A stretch of DNA of 64,000 bases from Bacillota bacterium (lineage in GTDB: Bacteria > Bacillota > Clostridia > Peptostreptococcales > Anaerovoracaceae). The stretch lies in contig JAGAHX010000035.1 in NCBI GenBank assembly GCA_017626845.1, forward strand, positions 1 through 64,000, read 5' to 3'. Positions 59,131 through 64,000 of the stretch are shown here, piece after piece (within the stretch, counting starts at the first letter, position 1; every line of letters begins with the position of its first letter). Under the pieces are notes generated by a model. It saw only the letters and a list, made by a program, of their open reading frames with translations. It had not been told where the DNA came from and searched no databases. The translations under genes and the position numbers were made by a program.

Positions 59131-60102
59131 CTACTTTTGTACCAGGTGGCAGCTGGCAAGATGGCCCGGCTCGACTTCGATCATATCCTGTTTGTCGTAG
59201 CAGACATCCGTCGCAAACTGGCACCTGGTCCGGAACCGGCAGCCGGAAGGAGGATCCACAGGGCTCGGGATCTCACCCTCTAACAGGATGCGCTCGGAAT
59301 TACCATGCCGCCCAACCTTCGGCACAGCAGAGAGCAGCGCTTTCGTATATGGATGTACGGGATTGCCGTATATTTGATCAACAGAACCGATCTCAACAAG
59401 TTGACCGAGATACATGATCGCGACTCTGTCGCAAATATGCTCCACTACGCTCAAGTCGTGTGAAATGAACAGATAGGTCAATCCGAGCTGATCCTGCAGT
59501 TCTTCCAAAAGATTCAGAACTTGTGCTCTTACGGAAACGTCCAATGCAGAGACAGGTTCATCGCAAATCAGCAGTTTCGGATTTGTCGCAATTGCTCTTG
59601 CGATAACAATTCTCTGCCGCTGACCGCCGGAGAATTCATGCGGATAACGATCCACATACGACCGATCCAGGCCGACCATATCCAAAAGTTCATAAATGCG
59701 GTTTAAGCATTCCGCTTTGTTCTTTGCCTGACCGCTGATAATCATCGGCTCCGCAATGATTTCGCCAACTTTCATGCGGGGATGCAGTGAACTGTACGGA
59801 TCCTGGAAAACGATCTGCATCTCATGCCGCAGACTGCGCAGTTCCCCGCCGCGCAATTTCAGCAGATCGATTCCATCGTAAAGGATAGAGCCATCCGTCG
59901 GTTCGATGAGCCGAAGGAGCGTTCTTGCCAAAGTGGATTTTCCGCATCCGGATTCACCCACGATTCCAAGCGTTTCGCCCCGATAAAGCGTAAGGGTAAT
60001 ATCGTCTACGGCCTGCACATATCGTTTTTTCTCAAAGAACCAGCCCTTCACGGGAAACCACGTTTTTACGTGATTGGCTTGTAACAGAATATCTTCACTC
60101 AT
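59131..60102 (-). CDS. Oligopeptide/dipeptide ABC transporter ATPase, OppF/DppF type
   Basis: A 323-residue ATPase: Walker [10 protein letters not shown] near 50-58, signature [15 protein letters not shown] near 155-169, Walker [13 protein letters not shown] near 175-186, and H-loop FISHDLSVV. The C-terminal oligopeptide-type extension ([15 protein letters not shown], then [17 protein letters not shown]) carries the Cys residues of the Fe-S-like cluster found in some Opp ATPases. It is the last gene of the operon. The substrate (peptide or other) is not determined. Confidence 0.93.
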   Translation of the reverse strand: MSEDILLQANHVKTWFPVKGWFFEKKRYVQAVDDITLTLYRGETLGIVGESGCGKSTLARTLLRLIEPTDGSILYDGIDLLKLRGGELRSLRHEMQIVFQDPYSSLHPRMKVGEIIAEPMIISGQAKNKAECLNRIYELLDMVGLDRSYVDRYPHEFSGGQRQRIVIARAIATNPKLLICDEPVSALDVSVRAQVLNLLEELQDQLGLTYLFISHDLSVVEHICDRVAIMYLGQLVEIGSVDQIYGNPVHPYTKALLSAVPKVGRHGNSERILLEGEIPSPVDPPSGCRFRTRCQFATDVCYDKQDMIEVEPGHLASCHLVQK

Positions 60103-61096
60103 TTTTCTGCACCTCGCCTGTATACCGAAAGCATCTTACCTTATGTCCTTCCTGCAGCGTGGTCAGAGGCGGCTTCTCTGCATGGCACTGTTCCGTTGCA
60201 TATTCACACCGCGGGGCAAAGACACAGCCTTTGGGAAAATGACCGGCTTGGGGGACCATACCGGGGATCACGTAAAGCTTTTCCGACCTGGAACCGGGAT
60301 GAGGAAGAGCATTTAACAGACCCATCGTATACGGATGTTTCGGATCTTCAAACAATGTTTCCGTTGAAGCCTCTTCCATGATCTCACCGCAATAGAGCAC
60401 GACAGCACGTTCGCACATTTCTGAAACAACGCCGAGGTCATGTGTAATAAATGCAATCGCAGTACCCGTCTCATCACGGAGTTTGCGCATAAGATCCAAA
60501 ACCTGCGCCTGAATCGTCACATCCAGGGCTGTTGTCGGCTCATCGGCGATCAAAAGCTGCGGTTTGCAGGCCAGCGCCATGGCGATCATGACTCTTTGCC
60601 GCATGCCGCCGGACATTTGGTACGGATAATCGTTGATCCGTTTCTCGGGAAGCGCGACATTTACCATGCGGAGCGCATTGACTGCCGCCTCCGTCGCCTG
60701 CTCTTTATTCATCCCCTGATGCAGACGGAAGACTTCCCGCAATTGGTAGCCGACCGTGAACACCGGGTTTAAGGAGGTCATCGGATCCTGGAAGATCATA
60801 GAGATCTCGTTTCCACGGATCTCTCTCATACGCTTAACGGATGCCTTCAGAATATCTTCTCCGCGGAACAGGATCTGTCCTTCGATCCTCGCCGGCGGCG
60901 ATTTCAAAAGGCGCATGATGGATAACGCCGTCATGCTTTTCCCGCAGCCGGACTCTCCGACGATGCCAAGCGTCTCACCGGATTTGATAGAGAAACTGAT
61001 CCCGTTCAGGATCTGGATCGTTTCATAGTCATTGTCAAAGAATACTTTCAGATCCTGAATATCAATGACAGTATCGTTCTTGGAGTTAGGAGTCAT
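60095..61096 (-). CDS. Oligopeptide/dipeptide ABC transporter ATPase, OppD/DppD type
   Basis: A 333-residue ATPase: Walker [10 protein letters not shown] near 42-50, signature [15 protein letters not shown] near 155-169, Walker [13 protein letters not shown] near 176-187, and H-loop FITHDLGVV near 208. The extension [15 protein letters not shown] and the Cys cluster [17 protein letters not shown] mark the Opp/Dpp family. Its stop overlaps the oppF-type gene by 8 bases. Together they form the heterodimeric motor of the importer. Confidence 0.93.
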   Translation of the reverse strand: MTPNSKNDTVIDIQDLKVFFDNDYETIQILNGISFSIKSGETLGIVGESGCGKSMTALSIMRLLKSPPARIEGQILFRGEDILKASVKRMREIRGNEISMIFQDPMTSLNPVFTVGYQLREVFRLHQGMNKEQATEAAVNALRMVNVALPEKRINDYPYQMSGGMRQRVMIAMALACKPQLLIADEPTTALDVTIQAQVLDLMRKLRDETGTAIAFITHDLGVVSEMCERAVVLYCGEIMEEASTETLFEDPKHPYTMGLLNALPHPGSRSEKLYVIPGMVPQAGHFPKGCVFAPRCEYATEQCHAEKPPLTTLQEGHKVRCFRYTGEVQKNE

Positions 61097-61105
61097 AGAT
61101 CCTCC

Positions 61106-61951
61106 TTATTTGAGCTTGGGGTCTAAGATATCGCGGATCCCGTCCCCCATGATCGAAAAGGCCAGTACAGTGATAATAATGGCGATTCCTGCATAGGCGC
61201 ACTGATGAGGCTGAACCATGATCATAGATCGTCCCTCATTGATGACCCCGCCCCAGTTCGGGATACGCGGGTCAAGCCCTACGCCGAGGAAGCTCAGGGA
61301 TGCCTGCGTTAAAATCGTGAACCCCAGACCGCTGGTAAACCGGATGATCAACGGAGAAAGGCACAGAGGCAGCACGTATTTGATCATGATCCGAAGGTTC
61401 GATGCGCCGGAAGATCTCGCACATTCAATATGCTCCTTCTCTTTGATCGACAACACCTGCGAGCGGACAAGACGCGCAATACCGGGGAGGTTCACCACAG
61501 TCAGACAAATAATCAGCTTGTCTATGCCCTGTCCCATAACCGTTACCAAAACAATGGCAAGGAGGATCGTGGGAAGCGCATTGATACCCTCAAGCAGCCG
61601 CATGATGATCCGATCTGCCCATTTGTAATAACCGACCAACAAGCCTAACACGGTACCTATGATAATCGCCAGAACATTCACCGTTATGCTGATCAGCAGC
61701 GAAGACCTTGAGCCGTACACGATCCGTGAGAAAATATCCCGGCCGTAAATATCCGTGCCCATGATATGTTCTTTATCCGGCATCTGATTCATATTGTACA
61801 TATCCGTTTTCCCCGGGTCATGTGTTGCGATGAACGGTGCAAAGATCGCAACGAGGAATATACCCAAAAGGACGATTCCGGAAATGATGATTCTCAAATA
61901 GCGTTTCAAAAAGGCAGAACGCTTCATTTTTTTCTTTTCCATGGCGTTCAC
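61106..61951 (-). CDS. Oligopeptide ABC transporter permease, OppC/DppC type
   Basis: A 281-residue permease. N-terminal helix (18-38), the family linker (DPGKTDMYNMNQMPDKEHIM, GTDIYGRDIFSRIVYGSRSS near 72-92 split), five further helices, and the EAA-type coupling loop (KEKEHIECARSSGASNLRIM near 170-189, then LPLCLSPLI). It lies 3 bp from the second permease gene. Complete and normal in length. Confidence 0.93.
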   Translation of the reverse strand: MNAMEKKKMKRSAFLKRYLRIIISGIVLLGIFLVAIFAPFIATHDPGKTDMYNMNQMPDKEHIMGTDIYGRDIFSRIVYGSRSSLLISITVNVLAIIIGTVLGLLVGYYKWADRIIMRLLEGINALPTILLAIVLVTVMGQGIDKLIICLTVVNLPGIARLVRSQVLSIKEKEHIECARSSGASNLRIMIKYVLPLCLSPLIIRFTSGLGFTILTQASLSFLGVGLDPRIPNWGGVINEGRSMIMVQPHQCAYAGIAIIITVLAFSIMGDGIRDILDPKLK

Positions 61952-61953
61952 CT

Positions 61954-62901
61954 CTAATCCAGTTCGATCCGCGGATCGAGAAGCTTATAGATAATATCCA
62001 ACAGGATGTTGGTGAAAATAAAGATAATTGCGATAAACAGAATGATCGCCTGCTCCTGGGGATAATCCCTTCGCATCAGCGAATCATATGCTAATTTTCC
62101 CATGCCCGGGATATTGAAAACCGATTCAATGACGGTTGCGCCGCCGAGCATGCCGGCGATGGAAAAGCCGATCGTTGTTACGACCGGGGCGAGAGAATTC
62201 TTCAGAGCATGCACATAATGCACTTTTCCTTCCGTCAAGCCCTTAGCCCTGGCGGTGCGGATATAGTCGTTATTCAGAACGTCCAGCATCGTGGAGCGCA
62301 TATATCTGGCGAAGCTGCTGATATAGGACAGCGCCAAAGAAAACGCAGGCATGGTGAGAGAATAGAGCGCTCCCTTCAAGCCGCCTTGCGCAATAAACGT
62401 ATAGCCCTGCACCGGGAACAGACCATGCTGTACGCCGAGATAGAACACCATCATCAGCCCCAGCCAGAAAGCAGGGATCGATAAGCCGAATACCGCGCCG
62501 GTCGTCAGGATATAATCCAACGCCGAATTGCGTTTGATCGCAGCGATGATTCCTATCGGGATACCGATCACGATCGATATCAGAGACGCATATACCGTCA
62601 GTAAGATAGTCGGCTCCATACGATCACGGATATTGTCAAAGACCGGTTTGTTATTATACAGCGCCGTACCCCATTCACCTTTTAAACTGTCCGTAAGATA
62701 ATGAATGTACTGCAAATGAAGGGGTTCATTTAACCCCATCCGTTCCCGAAGCATTTCGACATCTTCCGGTCTTGCTTCATCTCCCAGTATCTGACGAACC
62801 GGGTCGCCGGGGATAATCCTCATCATGAAAAAGACCAACGTGAGGACGATAAAGAGAACTGGTATTGCAGAAAGCAGTCTTTTTACGGTAAATCTAAGCA
62901 T
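61954..62901 (-). CDS. Oligopeptide ABC transporter permease, OppB/DppB type
   Basis: A 315-residue permease with six helices: first helix at 9-29 (IPVLFIVLTLVFFMMRIIPGD with the conserved PGDP next), and the EAA loop LNNDYIRTARAKGLTEGKV near 212-230 followed by HALKNSLAPVVTTIG. It forms the channel with the OppC-type subunit. It follows the binding-protein gene after an 85-bp gap that contains a strong hairpin. Confidence 0.93.
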   Translation of the reverse strand: MLRFTVKRLLSAIPVLFIVLTLVFFMMRIIPGDPVRQILGDEARPEDVEMLRERMGLNEPLHLQYIHYLTDSLKGEWGTALYNNKPVFDNIRDRMEPTILLTVYASLISIVIGIPIGIIAAIKRNSALDYILTTGAVFGLSIPAFWLGLMMVFYLGVQHGLFPVQGYTFIAQGGLKGALYSLTMPAFSLALSYISSFARYMRSTMLDVLNNDYIRTARAKGLTEGKVHYVHALKNSLAPVVTTIGFSIAGMLGGATVIESVFNIPGMGKLAYDSLMRRDYPQEQAIILFIAIIFIFTNILLDIIYKLLDPRIELD

Positions 62902-62930
62902 TGATGTGCTCCTTTATCGGTTTCTGCAAT

Positions 62931-62962
62931 TTGCGGCAACACGCAAAAGCATGTTGCCGCAA
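62931..62962 (-). terminator. Hairpin between the binding-protein and permease genes
   Basis: TTGCGGCAACA (62931-62941) and TGTTGCCGCAA (62952-62962) are perfect 11-bp arms with a 10-base loop and no strong T-tract. In ABC operons such hairpins often protect the binding-protein mRNA or cause partial termination, giving more binding protein than membrane subunits. Confidence 0.65.
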
Positions 62963-62986
62963 GAACAAAGAATTATAAACTGTACG

Positions 62987-64000
62987 CTATTTTACGAAAT
63001 AGCTGTTCCAATAATACGTTGTCGTACCTTCAGAATTGAGTTCGAGATTGCCTGCGGTGAACTTGTTCGTAATAGCCGTGCAGAATCCGATCCAGGGGAC
63101 CTCATCAGCAAGCAGTTCGCAGAATTCCTTATAAGCTTCGATACTCTCGGGGGAGCCGGTCTTAGAAGCATACATCCGGTCGAGAAGCTCTGTCTTCTTG
63201 TCGTTAGTCCACCAGCCGCCGAACGTTCCGGTTACCATGGAAACGCACTCAAGCGGATTGGCAAGAGCTTTCTGGTTCTCCCAGGAACCGATATCAAAGC
63301 CGGATGCAGGATCCGCTCTCAGGCCGCTGTGAGAACCGCTGTCAACCGTCCAGAGTCTGACGTTAATGCCGATCTCTTCGAGCTGCGGGATGATCGCCAT
63401 AGCCTGTCTGTAGAAAGCCGTGTCTGCAGAAGCGAGCAGAACAACCTCTTCTCCGTCATATCCGGACTCGGCCAGATACTTCCTGGCAAGTTCTTTATCT
63501 GCGATATTCCACTCAGTGGTCTCGATGATATCGTTGTAGTAATCGACTGCTTCCTTAGCGATGGGGCTGCTGTCAAGATAGAACCGCGTCTCATCGCCGT
63601 TGAAAATGCTGAGCGCGACAGCCTTCATATCGAGGGCGGCTCTGACAGCCTTGCGGAAGTTGACGTTCTGAACGATGGAATCCTTATTGTCTTCGGAGAG
63701 GTTGAAGAAAATAGCGTGGGTCCACTGATTGTACAGAGGCACCCGCTTGATACCAAGTTGCTCTGCATAGGGCTGCATCGCGGGCAGAACATCGCCAACA
63801 TGATAATCGCCTGCAATGATGCCGGCCGTCTCAGACGCCTGATCCGTGTTCATCGCATACTTAATGGAATCCAGATAAGCGTGGCGCGGAGAAGCTGCAC
63901 CGGGGCCGCCGGGCTCTACGATATCGTAGTTTTCATTCCGTACCATCTTGATCTCCACATCGGGATTATAGGTTTCCAGAACATAGGCGCCGCTGCCGAT
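62987..64000 (-). CDS. Oligopeptide ABC transporter substrate-binding protein (family 5), N terminus outside the window
   Basis: The frame is open to the window edge; the visible 338 residues are the C-terminal two thirds of an SBP_bac_5 protein. The edge reads GSGAYVLETYNPDVEIKMVR in the family's typical G-x-G-x-Y region, then NENYD. Later marks are FNLSEDNKDSIVQNVNFRKA near the middle (segment before the AL-D helix) and the C-terminal DEVPWIGFCTAI. The ATG-like start reported at 63958 is an internal GTG, not the true start. It feeds the permease/ATPase genes downstream. Confidence 0.92.
   Translation of the reverse strand: MGSGAYVLETYNPDVEIKMVRNENYDIVEPGGPGAASPRHAYLDSIKYAMNTDQASETAGIIAGDYHVGDVLPAMQPYAEQLGIKRVPLYNQWTHAIFFNLSEDNKDSIVQNVNFRKAVRAALDMKAVALSIFNGDETRFYLDSSPIAKEAVDYYNDIIETTEWNIADKELARKYLAESGYDGEEVVLLASADTAFYRQAMAIIPQLEEIGINVRLWTVDSGSHSGLRADPASGFDIGSWENQKALANPLECVSMVTGTFGGWWTNDKKTELLDRMYASKTGSPESIEAYKEFCELLADEVPWIGFCTAITNKFTAGNLELNSEGTTTYYWNSYFVK

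Overview
The window looks like chromosomal DNA from a G+C-rich, anaerobic member of the Clostridia (Bacillota). The evidence is a SigH-type sigma factor, the colinear Firmicutes housekeeping run radA / yacL-like / ispDF / proS / cysS / mrnC / rlmB / sigH, a CarD regulator, mini-RNase III, consensus sigma-A promoters, strong Shine-Dalgarno (SD) sites, and a P-loop protein with an alanyl-tRNA-synthetase-like tail of a kind I associate with clostridia. A family XIII / Anaerovoracaceae-like organism is a guess. Most of the DNA is G+C-rich. The giant surface protein, the toxin-antitoxin-like pair at 26.3-27.2 kb, the Wadjet block at 39.7-47.5 kb and the opp operon at 59-64 kb are A+T-richer by eye.

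Layout. 1-133: end of an IS30-family element. 0.2-3.5 kb: TetR regulator, a pyridoxamine-phosphate-oxidase/TerD fusion and a GlcD-type FAD oxidase. 3.8-7.4 kb: archaeal-type ornithine cyclodeaminase-like protein, NhaC-type antiporter, aminotransferase. 7.6-12.3 kb: operon of two paralogous lipoproteins, a YdcF/SanA protein, a D-2-hydroxyacid dehydrogenase and Dtd. 12.4-17.7 kb: MMPL exporter plus a large secreted coiled-coil protein, divergent from a TetR gene through interlocked promoters. 17.7-21.5 kb: truncated potA, Fe-type alcohol dehydrogenase, PAP2 phosphatase, CCA-adding enzyme. 21.6-25.9 kb: 1431-residue wall-anchored repeat protein. 26.3-27.2 kb: Phd/YefM-MntA fusion with HepT under a palindromic operator. 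27.3-30.3 kb: Zur-type regulator and zinc ABC transporter. 30.4-34.1 kb: MITE-like inverted repeat, TRIC channel, PP2C phosphatase, YihY/BrkB protein, tRNA-Thr. 34.2-39.6 kb: sigH, folA, rlmB, thyA and two MFS transporters. 39.7-47.4 kb: six-gene overlapping operon (HTH-DUF3990 ART-like protein, unknown partner, JetA, JetB, JetC, JetD). 47.6-58.9 kb: housekeeping run with a two-component system. 59.1-64 kb: oligopeptide ABC transporter, cut by the window edge.

The most interesting region is the Wadjet-type SMC plasmid-defence operon. It is headed by a putative ADP-ribosyltransferase-fold toxin fused to a DNA-binding domain and by an unrecognised partner. All six genes overlap, and they are driven by a perfect consensus promoter framed by two near-identical long palindromes. 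The block sits between mrnC and rlmB, genes that are normally close together, so it looks like an acquired defence island. The second highlight is the HepT/MntA pair in which MntA has gained a Phd/YefM domain and a matching 23-bp operator.
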